A stretch of 64,000 nt of DNA from UBA3792 sp045114775 (GTDB lineage: Bacteria; Bacillota; Clostridia; Christensenellales; CAG-138). Under the pieces are notes generated by a model. The model had not been told where the DNA came from, did not search any database, and worked only from the letters and a program-made list of their open reading frames with translations. Each line of letters starts with the position of its first letter. Position 1 is the first letter of the stretch. Shown here one piece after another: positions 31,294 through 39,793 of this stretch. The stretch spans positions 15,993 to 79,992 of the forward strand of contig JBGULC010000022.1 in the NCBI GenBank assembly GCA_045114775.1, in the 5' to 3' direction. A program made the position numbers and the translations under genes.

Positions 31294-32178
31294 ATGCACG
31301 ATTATATCCTGAGCTGCTGCTCGCCCGTCGACCTCTCGCAGGAAAAGCTCGATTCGCTCGACGTCCGGCTGATCTGCAGCGATTATACCATGGACGGCGT
31401 TCCCTATCGGGACGACCTCGGCAAAACAATGTCCTCGAAGGAGTTCTACGACCGCATCCGCGCGGGGCAGGTCGGCGTCACGACCCTGATCAACACCGCA
31501 AGCTTCGTCGATTACTTCACAAAGCTCTTTGAGGAGGAAAACAAGGACGTTCTGCACGTCACGCTTTCAAGCGGGCTGTCCGGCACGTTTGAAGCGGCGC
31601 TCGCCGCCGCGGATATCATGAAGGAGCGGTTCCCGGAACGCAAGCTCTGTATCGTCGATTCACGCGGCGCGTCGTCCGGCTTCGGGTTTCTCATGCAAGC
31701 GCTCGCGGACCTTCGCGACGAGGGCAAAACGATCGACGAGCTCTATGACTGGGCGCTCAATAACCGCCTCCGCATCCAGCATCTGTTCTGCTCGACGACG
31801 CTGACCTATTACATGCGCGGCGGACGCATCTCCCCCGCCGCCGGACGCATCGGAAACCTTCTCGGCATCTGTCCGGTCATGCGCATGGACCATCCGGGAC
31901 ATCTTGCGGTGTATTCGCGCGTCCGCACCAAGAAGCGCGCCTTAAGAGCGCTCGTCGATCAGATGGCGGAGCTCGCGGACGGCGGCGAAGCGTATTCCGG
32001 ACGCTGCTTTATCAGCCACTCCGACTGCATCGACGACGCGCTGCACGTCAAGTCCATGATCGAAGAACGCTTCCCGGGCATTCGCGGCGAGATCGAGGTA
32101 TACAACATCGGCGCGATCATCGGCTGTCACGCCGGTCCCGGCACGGTCGCGGTGTTCTTCTTCGGAAAGGAACGATAA
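31294..32178 (+). CDS. DegV-family fatty-acid-binding protein
   Basis: A 294-residue DegV-family protein. The two hallmark parts are GVTTLINTASFVDYF (about residues 62-76) and VTLSSGLSGTFEAA (about 89-102), which bind the fatty-acid carboxylate. The C-terminal domain is complete. In Bacillota such proteins (FakB) feed fatty acids to FakA kinase. A fakA gene is not in this window. The ATG at 31294 has GGGAGG at 8 bases; earlier in-frame ATGs have none. Confidence 0.93.
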   Translation: MHDYILSCCSPVDLSQEKLDSLDVRLICSDYTMDGVPYRDDLGKTMSSKEFYDRIRAGQVGVTTLINTASFVDYFTKLFEEENKDVLHVTLSSGLSGTFEAALAAADIMKERFPERKLCIVDSRGASSGFGFLMQALADLRDEGKTIDELYDWALNNRLRIQHLFCSTTLTYYMRGGRISPAAGRIGNLLGICPVMRMDHPGHLAVYSRVRTKKRALRALVDQMAELADGGEAYSGRCFISHSDCIDDALHVKSMIEERFPGIRGEIEVYNIGAIIGCHAGPGTVAVFFFGKER

Positions 32179-32220
32179 GCTTTCAGACCCCCGTCTGAAA
32201 ATCACACACCCAAAGCGGAA

Positions 32221-32246
32221 AGCGCCGGAAGAAATCCCGGCGTTTT
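32221..32246 (+). terminator. Terminator after the DegV gene
   Basis: AGCGCCGG AAGAAAT CCCGGCGTTTT. A second small stem, TTTCAGAC CCCC GTCTGAAA, lies just before it at 32181-32200. Confidence 0.75.
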
Positions 32247-32288
32247 CCCGTTTTTGCGCGTACGCTCTGCGGCGGCTCCAAAAAAGCA

Positions 32289-32318
32289 TTGCGTTCCCGC
32301 CCGCTTTCACGGTATAAT
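32289..32318 (+). promoter_or_regulatory. Promoter of the LUD-domain gene
   Basis: TTGCGT (32289-32294), 18 bases, TATAAT (32313-32318). Confidence 0.7.
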
Positions 32319-32344
32319 AGAGCATCAAAACACAGGAGGCGTTT

Positions 32345-32974
32345 ATGGATCGGAACATCGAAAAGCGCAACGGACTGCTTGCGCAGAAGATCATCAAGGG
32401 GCTGCAAAGCCGCAACATGACGGGCTATTACGCAAAGGACCGCGACGAGGCGAAATGCATTGCGCTTTCGCTGATCCCGGAGGGCAGCTCCGTTACGATG
32501 GGCGGCGCCATGAGTGCGCACGAGATCGGGCTCGTCACGGCGCTCGTGAACGGCAATTACCGCTTCATCGACCGCACAAAGTACGAGAACCCGCGCGAAG
32601 CGATGCTCGCGGCGTACGACGCGGACTGGTTCCTCTCGAGCGCGAACGCGATGACCGAGGACGGCGTGCTCGTGAATATCGACGGCAACGCGAACCGCGT
32701 CTCCTGCATCGCGAACGGCCCGAAGCACGTGCTGTTCATCGTCGGCATGAATAAGGTCGCGAACGACATCGACAGCGCCATGAAGCGCGCGCGCAACGTT
32801 GCCGCGCCGATCAACGCGCAGCGGTTCGGTCTCGAAACGCCCTGTTCCAAAACGGGCGCGTGCATGAACTGCAAGTCGCCGGACACGATCTGCTGCCAGT
32901 TCCTCATTACGCGGTTCTCGCGGCATAAGGACCGCATCCATGTGATCCTGGTCAACGACACGCTGGGGTTCTGA
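32345..32974 (+). CDS. LUD-domain protein (LutC/YkgG-like)
   Basis: A 209-residue protein of the lactate-utilisation LUD (DUF162) family. Recognisable parts are GGAMSAHEIGLV (about 57-68), NAMTEDGVLVNIDGNANRV and NGPKHVLFIVGMNK. A Cys-rich C-terminus (CSKTGACMNC, then ICCQF) could bind metal. The family includes LutC and enzymes of unknown role; lutA/lutB partners are absent. AGGAGG precedes the ATG. Confidence 0.88.
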   Translation: MDRNIEKRNGLLAQKIIKGLQSRNMTGYYAKDRDEAKCIALSLIPEGSSVTMGGAMSAHEIGLVTALVNGNYRFIDRTKYENPREAMLAAYDADWFLSSANAMTEDGVLVNIDGNANRVSCIANGPKHVLFIVGMNKVANDIDSAMKRARNVAAPINAQRFGLETPCSKTGACMNCKSPDTICCQFLITRFSRHKDRIHVILVNDTLGF

Positions 32975-33019
32975 ACGCATATAAATGCAATCGCAGCTTA
33001 AAAGAGGGGATGTGTTTTT

Positions 33020-33508
33020 ATGGGTAAATCAGGTAAAAGAGTACGCGTGTTGGCTGTCGTCCTATTTGTTCTGACCATCATCAGTTCGATCGGCAGCGGC
33101 ATTACGCTATGGATCGTTCTGCCGGAACACGGTTTTCTGTTCTTTTTGCTGGCCTCCGTCGGCGGCATCTTCAGCGGTTGGGTGATATACGTCATTTGGG
33201 ATGCGCTCGGCGTCGCAGCGGAAAAATCGGAACTGGCGTTTGAGGAGATTTGCGAGCTTCGGAAAGAATTGTCCGCTGCTGGCGTCGTCTCTTCTTCCGA
33301 GACAACTGCGGATGCCGCCGCGCAGCCTGCCGCGGCAGCGCAGGTTTTCCGGGGCTGCGATACGGTTCCTTCCTATCCGAAGTATCCCAAATCATCGAAG
33401 ACTGCGGTGAAAACGAATCCGATGGAATTGTGCCCGTGTCCGCGGTGCGGAACAAAAAACGCCGCTTCCCGCGAATTCTGCATCAAATGCGGAGAACGGC
33501 TCTCGTAA
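33020..33508 (+). CDS. Two-pass membrane protein with C-terminal zinc ribbon
   Basis: A 162-residue protein. Two membrane segments (about 9-31 and 38-62) are followed by a coiled helix, an Ala-rich linker and a C-terminal zinc ribbon (CPRCG and CIKCG). The ribbon is at the opposite end compared with the cluster at 16-18 kb, so it is not a simple paralogue. GAGGGG precedes the ATG. Function unknown. Confidence 0.82.
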   Translation: MGKSGKRVRVLAVVLFVLTIISSIGSGITLWIVLPEHGFLFFLLASVGGIFSGWVIYVIWDALGVAAEKSELAFEEICELRKELSAAGVVSSSETTADAAAQPAAAAQVFRGCDTVPSYPKYPKSSKTAVKTNPMELCPCPRCGTKNAASREFCIKCGERLS

Positions 33509-33517
33509 ACGGCATGG

Positions 33518-33546
33518 AAAAAAGCCCGGGATTCCCGGGCTTTTTC
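33518..33546 (+). terminator. Terminator after the zinc-ribbon membrane gene
   Basis: AAAAGCCCGGGA TTCCCGGGCTTTTT. On the minus strand it also follows the frameshifted small gene. Confidence 0.88.
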
Positions 33547-33561
33547 GTTTCGGATGCGATC

Positions 33562-33766
33562 TCAGTAGATCGTTTTGATCGGGCCTTCGATCCCGTACTG
33601 CGCGCGGAATTCGTCCAGGTCCTTCTGCGAGCGGATCAGCATGACCTCGCGGAACGTCCCCCCCTGCTCCAAAAAGCCCGTTTTCGCCGGTGCAGATGCT
33701 TGCGCGGATCGCGGGCGTCTGAAGCGCCGCGTCGTATCCGGGTCCCTTCGGTTTGCGGAATCGCAC
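33562..33766 (-). pseudogene. Frameshifted small conserved protein
   Basis: AGGAGGG lies 8 bases before a GTG at 33766. The first frame reads FRKPKGPGYDAAL and IRASICTGE. A +1 shift near GAAAACGGG then gives GFLEQGGTFREVMLIRSQ and ends GPIKTIY at a TGA. Joined, this resembles a small (about 68-residue) Clostridia protein of unknown function whose core is ASICTGE, then GF, then E-MLIR. The shift is either a real mutation, a sequencing error in a run of A or G (a G7 run lies 14 bases further), or a programmed shift. Confidence 0.65.
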
Positions 33767-33832
33767 GGTCCTGTCCCTCCTCTGTCTGTCGTTGTTTACA
33801 GTATAGCACGGATTGCCGCGTTTGAAAAGCGT

Positions 33833-33861
33833 TTGCATTTTTCTCCCGGATGTGGTATGCT
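33833..33861 (+). promoter_or_regulatory. Promoter of the Nif11-like small gene
   Basis: TTGCAT (33833-33838), 17 bases, TATGCT (33856-33861). Confidence 0.7.
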
Positions 33862-33891
33862 GATTATATATAAAAACAAGGAGGCAGACCC

Positions 33892-34089
33892 ATGGCAACC
33901 GTAGAAGAACTCGTTCAGCAGTATCAGACCGACAAAGCGCTTCAGGATGAAGTCGCGGCGATCACCGCGGACGGCAAGATCACAATCTCCGAATTTATCG
34001 CATTCGCGAAGAAACACGACGTAAAGATCTCGCTTACCGACATTCCGAAGTATATGGAGCAGGCGAAGCAGCTAGGATTCATCAAGTAA
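33892..34089 (+). CDS. Nif11-like small protein
   Basis: A 65-residue helical protein. The pattern LVQQYQTDKALQDEVAAI, then ISEFIAFAKKHDVKISLTDI, resembles Nif11-type domains, which occur as leader peptides of modified peptides and as free-standing proteins. No modification enzyme or core peptide is near, so a RiPP role is unlikely. AAGGAGG and a good promoter indicate that it is expressed. It lies just upstream of the polysaccharide cluster. Confidence 0.75.
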   Translation: MATVEELVQQYQTDKALQDEVAAITADGKITISEFIAFAKKHDVKISLTDIPKYMEQAKQLGFIK

Positions 34090-34116
34090 CCCGAAACGTC
34101 AAAGGAGCCGACGAAA

Positions 34117-34243
34117 AGCTATCCTGATAAGAGTGGTATTCAGACCACTGCTGCAAGATAGCTGTGAAATGGCTTTTCTGCGGTAAAAGAGCCCATATTG
34201 CGGTTATTCGGAAAGAAGCTCTTCTTTCGACGGATAACCGCAA
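34117..34243 (+). other. Two hairpins in the gap before the polysaccharide cluster
   Basis: First: AGCTATC (34117-34123) and GATAGCT (34157-34163) enclose AGTGGT ATTCAG ACCACT. Second: TTGCGGTTAT (34198-34207) and ATAACCGCAA (34234-34243) enclose GAAAGAAG and CTTCTTTC, followed by TTTCATTTTA. The second could terminate the Nif11-like transcript. Confidence 0.7.
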
Positions 34244-34755
34244 TTTCATTTTATCCCGGATGTCCTGTATGAATTGCAGAACACGGCGAATCATACATGT
34301 CGGTCGTTCAATATCAGATGCCGGTCTTTGAAATAGGCTCACAGCCGTAAGACGACATCGATGTATGGTGAGCAACGGAAACGGTTTTTTGAAGGAGCAT
34401 CGCAAGGGCATATAAAACGGTAAACGGCTAAGAGGAGCGCTGCCTCAACATCTGCCTCTCTGCGATATGCTCCGCTGTACAAAGAACGATGACATGACCG
34501 TCAAGAAGAAATACAACGAGCGCGGCAAGATGATCTTTTGTCATTATTGACGTCAATCATGTATTGATCTCCCGGTGATATTTAGGCGAACGATGAACAT
34601 TGACAAGCCGTGCAATAAAGATGTATTATAGTGTAGATGTACTATATTATATAAAGATTTCTTCAATAATGTGTGTGCGGAAGGAGAATCGGCATTTCGC
34701 GGTGCCCTCGCACAGAACGGACATAATCGTTTGAAACGGAAAAAAGAGGTTCAGG
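34244..34755 (+). other. Low-GC gap upstream of the polysaccharide cluster
   Basis: No convincing gene. Base composition is clearly lower in GC than neighbours. It contains the operon promoter at 34600-34629 and a leader of about 120 bases. The short frame near 34494 (ending MIFCHY) has no support. Confidence 0.65.
34600..34629 (+). promoter_or_regulatory. Promoter of the polysaccharide operon
   Basis: TTGACA (34600-34605), 18 bases, TATTAT (34624-34629). Further TATATTATATA sequence follows. Confidence 0.75.
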
Positions 34756-36273
34756 ATGAATGAAATGACGCCGAACGGCAATCAAAATCAGGGCAGCATG
34801 TATTCGGAACAGGGTGAACTGCGCAGCGGTTCTTCGCGGTACAGCAGCGGGATCGATTGGAAGTCTCTATTCTATTATCTGCTTGGCAAGATCTACTGGG
34901 TTCTGATCGCAGCCGTTCTTTGCGCAGGGCTTGCGGGCGGTTATACGAAGCTGTTTGTAAAACCCGTATATGAAGCCACATCCAAGCTGTATATTGCGGG
35001 ATCGGAGAATACGATCTCCATGTCGGATCTGCAGCTCGGCTCCGTATTGACCGTGGATTATCAGGAGGTTTTCAAGATCGCCCGAATCCATGAAACCGTG
35101 AAAGAGAAGATGTTCTCGGAGTATGGCATGATTAAGCCGGAGTATTCGGTGTCTGTCAGTAATCCGAAGGGGTCGCATTTGCTCTATATCACGGTGAGCT
35201 CCGGCAATCCGGAAGAAGCGAAACTGATTGCGGACGCATACTCCGAAGTCGTGCAGACTTATATCGAAAAACAGATGGAGCTTCGGAAACCGCAGATCCT
35301 TGAGAACGCGCAGATCCCGTTGAAACCGGTCACGCCGAATATCGGGAGCATTGCTCTGAAAGCCGCGGGAATCGGCGCGTTGGCGGCGATCGCCGTGCTG
35401 GTCTTTCTGTTTTTGCTTGACAACAAAATTCGGACCGGCGAGGATGTGGAAAAAGCGACCGGATTGGCAACTCTCGGTATGTTGTCCAAACAAAGCGCGA
35501 GTGCGGAGTATTATGAGACGAGGCACCGCGATGAAACGGATAAAAAAACGCATATTGCGGAGGTCAGACGGGATTTGTCACTGGATTACGCAGGGGACGA
35601 AGTGATCAACGCAATTTGTTCCAGCATCGCATTCGCAGGGAAAAAGATCAAGCGGATTGCGATCACGAGTCATGACGCAAATAACGGCAAAACGTTTTTG
35701 GCAATCCGAATCGCCCGTGGAATGACAAAGCGAGGAAAGGCGGTTCTGCTGATCGACGGTGACCTGAGAAAATCGGCCCTGGTCAATCGGTACGGCATCA
35801 CGAACACCAAGGAAGGGCTTTCTCATTATTTGTCGGGACAGACCGAGCTTGACCGTGTGATCTATCAGACCAATATTCCGAATCTGTATCTGCTGCCGGT
35901 GGGCAAGCTGGTGCAGTCGCCGCTGTCTCTTCTGACGTCGGAAGAATTTGACCGGCTCATGGAGGATGCAGGAAGAGAGTTCGATGCGGTGATCGTCGAT
36001 ACGCCGCCTGTCGGCGCGGTGATTGACGCTGCGGAGATTGCGAAACGCTGCGACGGAAGCATCCTGGTCCTTCCGTATAATAAGATCACAAAGGACGGCC
36101 TGAAAAAGCTTGTACGGACGATGGAACAGACGCAGACGCCCGTGATCGGCTGCATCATAAACAACGTGACCATGAGTAAGCTGGACCGGAAACGGTACGA
36201 TTATGGATATGGTTACGGATATTACTACGGGAGCGCCGAGAAGAGAAACAGAAAAAACGGGAAACGGCGCTGA
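34756..36273 (+). CDS. Fused polysaccharide co-polymerase and bacterial tyrosine kinase (Wzz/CpsC-CpsD type)
   Basis: A 505-residue protein. Residues 35-230 are a Wzz-like co-polymerase with two membrane segments (about 43-63 and 203-222) and a PVYEATSKLYI core. Residues about 285-480 are a BY-kinase: P-loop in SHDANNGKT, Walker A' VLLIDGDLRKS and Walker B VIVDTPPVGAV. The C-terminus is Tyr-rich (YDYGYGYGYYYG), the usual autophosphorylation site. In most Bacillota these are two genes (CpsC and CpsD); here they are one chain as in Gram-negative Wzc. It should control chain length and export. No phosphatase gene is in the cluster. Confidence 0.92.
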   Translation: MNEMTPNGNQNQGSMYSEQGELRSGSSRYSSGIDWKSLFYYLLGKIYWVLIAAVLCAGLAGGYTKLFVKPVYEATSKLYIAGSENTISMSDLQLGSVLTVDYQEVFKIARIHETVKEKMFSEYGMIKPEYSVSVSNPKGSHLLYITVSSGNPEEAKLIADAYSEVVQTYIEKQMELRKPQILENAQIPLKPVTPNIGSIALKAAGIGALAAIAVLVFLFLLDNKIRTGEDVEKATGLATLGMLSKQSASAEYYETRHRDETDKKTHIAEVRRDLSLDYAGDEVINAICSSIAFAGKKIKRIAITSHDANNGKTFLAIRIARGMTKRGKAVLLIDGDLRKSALVNRYGITNTKEGLSHYLSGQTELDRVIYQTNIPNLYLLPVGKLVQSPLSLLTSEEFDRLMEDAGREFDAVIVDTPPVGAVIDAAEIAKRCDGSILVLPYNKITKDGLKKLVRTMEQTQTPVIGCIINNVTMSKLDRKRYDYGYGYGYYYGSAEKRNRKNGKRR

Positions 36274-36290
36274 ACCGCCGGTTCGGAGAA

Positions 36291-36890
36291 ATGTATCAGG
36301 CATTTGTAAAGCGAATTTCAGATATCGTGTTTTCGGCTTTGGGACTTCTTGTGCTGTCCCCGCTGTTTCTTTTGATCGCGATTCTCGTGCGCTGCACCTC
36401 AAAAGGGCCTGCTGTCTTCCGGCAGGAGCGGCTGGGGCGCGATGCGAAGGTTTTCCGGATCTGCAAGTTCCGCACCATGGCGGAGAATTCGGAACACACC
36501 GGATCCGGCGTTTACAGCGATCGGAACGACAGCCGGGTCACGAAGGTCGGCAGGTTCCTGCGGGCGACCTCGCTCGATGAGCTTCCGCAGCTATGGAACA
36601 TCCTGCGCGGCGATATGAGCTTTATCGGGCCGCGTCCGCCGCTGACGTATCATCCGTGGCCGATCGACCGATATTCGAAGGAGCAGCTTCGCATGTTTCG
36701 GGTGCGTCCGGGGATCACCGGGTGGGCGCAGGTACACGGCAGACGGGAACTCGAATGGAATGAACGGCTGCGCCTGAACGTATGGTACGCGGATCACGTT
36801 TCGTTTGCACTGGATCTGAAGATCGTTTTTCTGACCGTCGGCGTCATGCTTACCGGAAAGGGCAATGAAAACAAAGGCGCGACGGTTTGA
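36291..36890 (+). CDS. Initiating sugar-phosphate transferase (PglC/EpsL type)
   Basis: A 199-residue membrane enzyme that transfers a sugar-1-phosphate to undecaprenyl phosphate. One N-terminal re-entrant or membrane segment is followed by RQERLGRDAKVFRICKFRTM, the DELPQLWNILRGDMSFIGPRP core and PGITGWAQVHGR. Short form without the extra WcaJ membrane domain. It starts the repeat unit. GGAG precedes the ATG. Confidence 0.94.
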   Translation: MYQAFVKRISDIVFSALGLLVLSPLFLLIAILVRCTSKGPAVFRQERLGRDAKVFRICKFRTMAENSEHTGSGVYSDRNDSRVTKVGRFLRATSLDELPQLWNILRGDMSFIGPRPPLTYHPWPIDRYSKEQLRMFRVRPGITGWAQVHGRRELEWNERLRLNVWYADHVSFALDLKIVFLTVGVMLTGKGNENKGATV

Positions 36891-36913
36891 TCGCAAAATA
36901 TGGGAGAGGGACA

Positions 36914-37771
36914 TTGAACTATATTTATATAACAAATCGGCCGGAAATCGCCGCAATCGCCCAAGGCGCGGGCGTCGATCGCATCTGCGTGGATATGGAG
37001 TATATCGGCAAGGCGCAGCGGCAGATCGGCATGAACACTGCGCTGAACCGGCATTCCTTCGGGGACGTCGCTTCGATCCGCCGCGTGATCGATCGCTCCG
37101 AACTGCTGGTTCGGGTCAATCCGATCCACGACGCACAGGAGGATGGGTATCCGGCCTCCGAAGAGGAGATCGACCGCGTGATCGCAGCGGGCGCCGATAT
37201 TGTCATGCTGCCGTACTATAAAACGGAAGCGGAGGCAAGCCGGTTTTTGGAGGCGGTCAACGAACGGGCGAAGACAATGCTTCTTTTGGAGACCGCAGAG
37301 GCGGCGGAGATGATCGACTCACCCGGCGTCACGGATACGGCGGACGAGGTCCACTTCGGACTCAACGATCTGTCCCTGTCGTACCATGAACGCTTCTTGT
37401 TTGAGCCGATGAGCGACGGCACGGTCGAGAAAATCTGCGAAAAGCTTCGCCGCCGCGGAAAAACCTACGGGATCGGCGGGATCGCCTCGCCCGGGCGCGG
37501 ACTCGTTCCGGCGGAGATCGTACTTCGGGAACACTATCGGCTCGGCTCGACGGGCGCGATCCTTTCGAGAAGCTTCTGCAATATCCAGACGATCGGGGAT
37601 CTTTCTGCCGTCGAAGAGCTCTTCTCGCGGGCGATGCGAGGGCTTCGCGCGCTGGAAGCGGAATGTGAACAACGTCTTCGGGAGCAGGGTCCCGAGGGCG
37701 ATTACTTTATGAAAAACAAAGAAGCGCTTGCCCTTGCGGTGCGGCAGGTGCTTTCCGAGATGGACCGGTGA
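36914..37771 (+). CDS. HpcH/HpaI-like aldolase/lyase in the polysaccharide cluster
   Basis: A 285-residue TIM-barrel enzyme of the HpcH/HpaI-citrate lyase beta group. Visible motifs are AGVDRICVDMEY (Mg/substrate region), LLVRVNPI (Arg), IVMLPYYKT, LLLETAEA (metal Glu) and EVHFGLNDLSLS (metal Asp). Such enzymes cleave or form 2-keto-hydroxy acids. TTG at 36914 follows GGGAGAGGG; another TTG at 36887 overlaps the previous stop. The next gene is a 2-hydroxyacid dehydrogenase, so the pair may make a hydroxy-acid building block for the polysaccharide. Confidence 0.85.
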   Translation: MNYIYITNRPEIAAIAQGAGVDRICVDMEYIGKAQRQIGMNTALNRHSFGDVASIRRVIDRSELLVRVNPIHDAQEDGYPASEEEIDRVIAAGADIVMLPYYKTEAEASRFLEAVNERAKTMLLLETAEAAEMIDSPGVTDTADEVHFGLNDLSLSYHERFLFEPMSDGTVEKICEKLRRRGKTYGIGGIASPGRGLVPAEIVLREHYRLGSTGAILSRSFCNIQTIGDLSAVEELFSRAMRGLRALEAECEQRLREQGPEGDYFMKNKEALALAVRQVLSEMDR

Positions 37772-37781
37772 GGAGAAATCG

Positions 37782-38678
37782 GTGAATATTCTGATCACAG
37801 GCGCATGGCAATATGCCGAAGAAGCCCTTCCCGCGATACGGGCTATGGGACATGAAATCGCCTTCCTGAAACGGGAAGATGACGCGCTGCCGTGCCCTGC
37901 GGCGTGGGTCGAAGGGGTCATCGGCAATCACCTGTTTTCCTGTCATCCGATCGAGAGCTTTCCGAATCTCCGGTATGTGCAGATCACCTCTGCGGGCTTC
38001 GACCACATGCCGACGGCATATATGCGCGCGCACGGAATCGCGTTTCGCACCGCGAAGGACGTATACAGCATCCCGATGGCAGAGTACGCCGTGGGCGGGG
38101 TGCTTTGGCTTTATAAACGGATGCGCGCATTTGACGCGAAGCAAAGAAGCGCGGTCTGGGAAAAGGATCGCTCGCTGATGGAGCTTTACGGAAAGACCGT
38201 GCTGATCCTCGGCTGCGGAAGCGTCGGCACGGCGTGCGCCGAGCGATTCAGAGCCTTCGGCTGCCGCGTGATCGGCTTTGCGACAAAGGCGCGGGAACAC
38301 AAAGCCTTTGACATGATCCGCCCGATCGGCGAACTCGACGGGATGCTGCCGCGTGCGGACGTCGCGGTCCTTGCGTTGCCTCTGACCGAAGAGACGCGCG
38401 GGATTTTGAACGCGAGACGGCTTGATCTGATGAACCGGCACGCGATCCTGGTCAATATTTCCCGCGGCGGGATCGTAGATCAGAACGCGCTGGAAGAACG
38501 GATCGACAACATCGGCGGCGCGGTTCTCGACGTATTCGAGCCGGAGCCGCTTCCAGAAAGCAGCCCGCTTTGGACACGGGAAAACGTGATCGTCACGCCG
38601 CACAGCAGCTTTGCGGGCGACGGAAACCGGGAACGTCTGAACGGCGTGATCTTGAGAAACCTGAAAGAGATCGGATGA
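37782..38678 (+). CDS. D-isomer-specific 2-hydroxyacid dehydrogenase
   Basis: A 298-residue NAD(P)-dependent oxidoreductase. The Rossmann motif VLILGCGSVGTACAERF, catalytic Arg in VNISRGGIVD, Glu in DVFEPEPLP and His in VTPHSSF are all present. It reduces a 2-keto acid to a D-2-hydroxy acid or the reverse. GTG at 37782 follows GAGGAG. It lies 10 bases after the aldolase-like gene and overlaps the next glycosyltransferase by 4 bases, so it is part of the pathway. Confidence 0.9.
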   Translation: MNILITGAWQYAEEALPAIRAMGHEIAFLKREDDALPCPAAWVEGVIGNHLFSCHPIESFPNLRYVQITSAGFDHMPTAYMRAHGIAFRTAKDVYSIPMAEYAVGGVLWLYKRMRAFDAKQRSAVWEKDRSLMELYGKTVLILGCGSVGTACAERFRAFGCRVIGFATKAREHKAFDMIRPIGELDGMLPRADVAVLALPLTEETRGILNARRLDLMNRHAILVNISRGGIVDQNALEERIDNIGGAVLDVFEPEPLPESSPLWTRENVIVTPHSSFAGDGNRERLNGVILRNLKEIG

Positions 38679-39793
38679 AACGAGTACTTTTGATCGCAAC
38701 GGTACAAAGTCATATCGGACAGTTTCACAAACCGCTGATGAAGCTGCTGAAGGAGCGCGGTTGGGAAATCCATGTCGCCGCACGGAACAATCTCGACGAA
38801 AAAGACGGGCTGGATCTGATCTATCCGGACGCCGTGTTTGACGTACCGTTCTCCCGTTCGCCGCTCAGCCGGAGCAATCTTACGGCTTACAAAAAGCTAA
38901 AAACCATCCTGCGGGAGAATCGCTACGACGTTGTGCATTGCAATACGCCCGTCGGCGGCATTCTGGGAAGGCTTGCGGCAAAAAAATACAGAAAGTCGGG
39001 CACAAAGGTCTACTATACGGCGCACGGGTTTCATTTTTATCGCGGATCCTCGCGCCTGATCTGGCTTACGGCCTATCCGCTTGAAAAGCTTTTTTCGCGC
39101 TGCACGGACAAGCTGTTCACGGTCAATGCGGAGGATGATGCGCTTGCGAAGTCGAAATTCCGCTGCCCGGTATACCGGCTGTACAGCGTCGGCGCGAACA
39201 GCGAAAAATACCGTCCTGCGGACGAACGTACGCAGACGGAGCTCAAACGGGAGCTCGGACTTTCGGGACACATTCTGCTGAACGTCGGCGAGCTGCTGCC
39301 CAACAAGAATCAGAAAACGGCGATCGCCGTTCTGAAGGAAGTATTGAAAACGCATCCGGACACAACGCTGCTGATCGCCGGAAACGGTCCCGAAAAAGAC
39401 GCGCTCGAAACGTTCGCAAAACAGGAAGGCGTGGAATCGCAAGTGTGTTTTCTCGGCTATACCACAAAGCTTGATCGGTATATGAAGGTCTGCGACGCCG
39501 AGCTCGCCCTCAGCTTTCGCGAGGGAATGCCGCTGAACGTTATCGAGGCGCTGCTTTGCGGCAAGCCGGTCGTCGCTTCGCGCAACAGAGCGCATTGCGA
39601 ACTGATCGGCGACGGCGTAAACGGATATCTGGCTGACGCGAACGACGTATGCGGGCTTGCGCAGCGGATCCGGTTGATTTTCGACGGAGAGAAGGATTAT
39701 GCGGCGGACGCGATCCGTTCCGCCGAACCATACAAGGACGTGAACGTTCAAAAAGAACTGGCTGAGGCTTATTTCGACGGAGAAGCGGAATGA
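38675..39793 (+). CDS. Glycosyltransferase family 4 (EpsD-like)
   Basis: A 372-residue GT-B enzyme. N-terminal ATVQSHIGQFHKPLMKLLKERGW and YYTAHGFHFYRG, then C-terminal NVGELLPNKNQ, AGNGPEKD, GYTTKL and SFREGMPLNVIEALLCGKP. The layout matches EpsD/PglA-like retaining transferases. ATGA overlap with the dehydrogenase. Confidence 0.93.
   Translation: MKRVLLIATVQSHIGQFHKPLMKLLKERGWEIHVAARNNLDEKDGLDLIYPDAVFDVPFSRSPLSRSNLTAYKKLKTILRENRYDVVHCNTPVGGILGRLAAKKYRKSGTKVYYTAHGFHFYRGSSRLIWLTAYPLEKLFSRCTDKLFTVNAEDDALAKSKFRCPVYRLYSVGANSEKYRPADERTQTELKRELGLSGHILLNVGELLPNKNQKTAIAVLKEVLKTHPDTTLLIAGNGPEKDALETFAKQEGVESQVCFLGYTTKLDRYMKVCDAELALSFREGMPLNVIEALLCGKPVVASRNRAHCELIGDGVNGYLADANDVCGLAQRIRLIFDGEKDYAADAIRSAEPYKDVNVQKELAEAYFDGEAE

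Noticed and set aside
33892..34089. RiPP precursor gene
   Set aside because: Although Nif11-like, it has no core peptide after a Gly-Gly cleavage site, and no modification or export enzyme is near.
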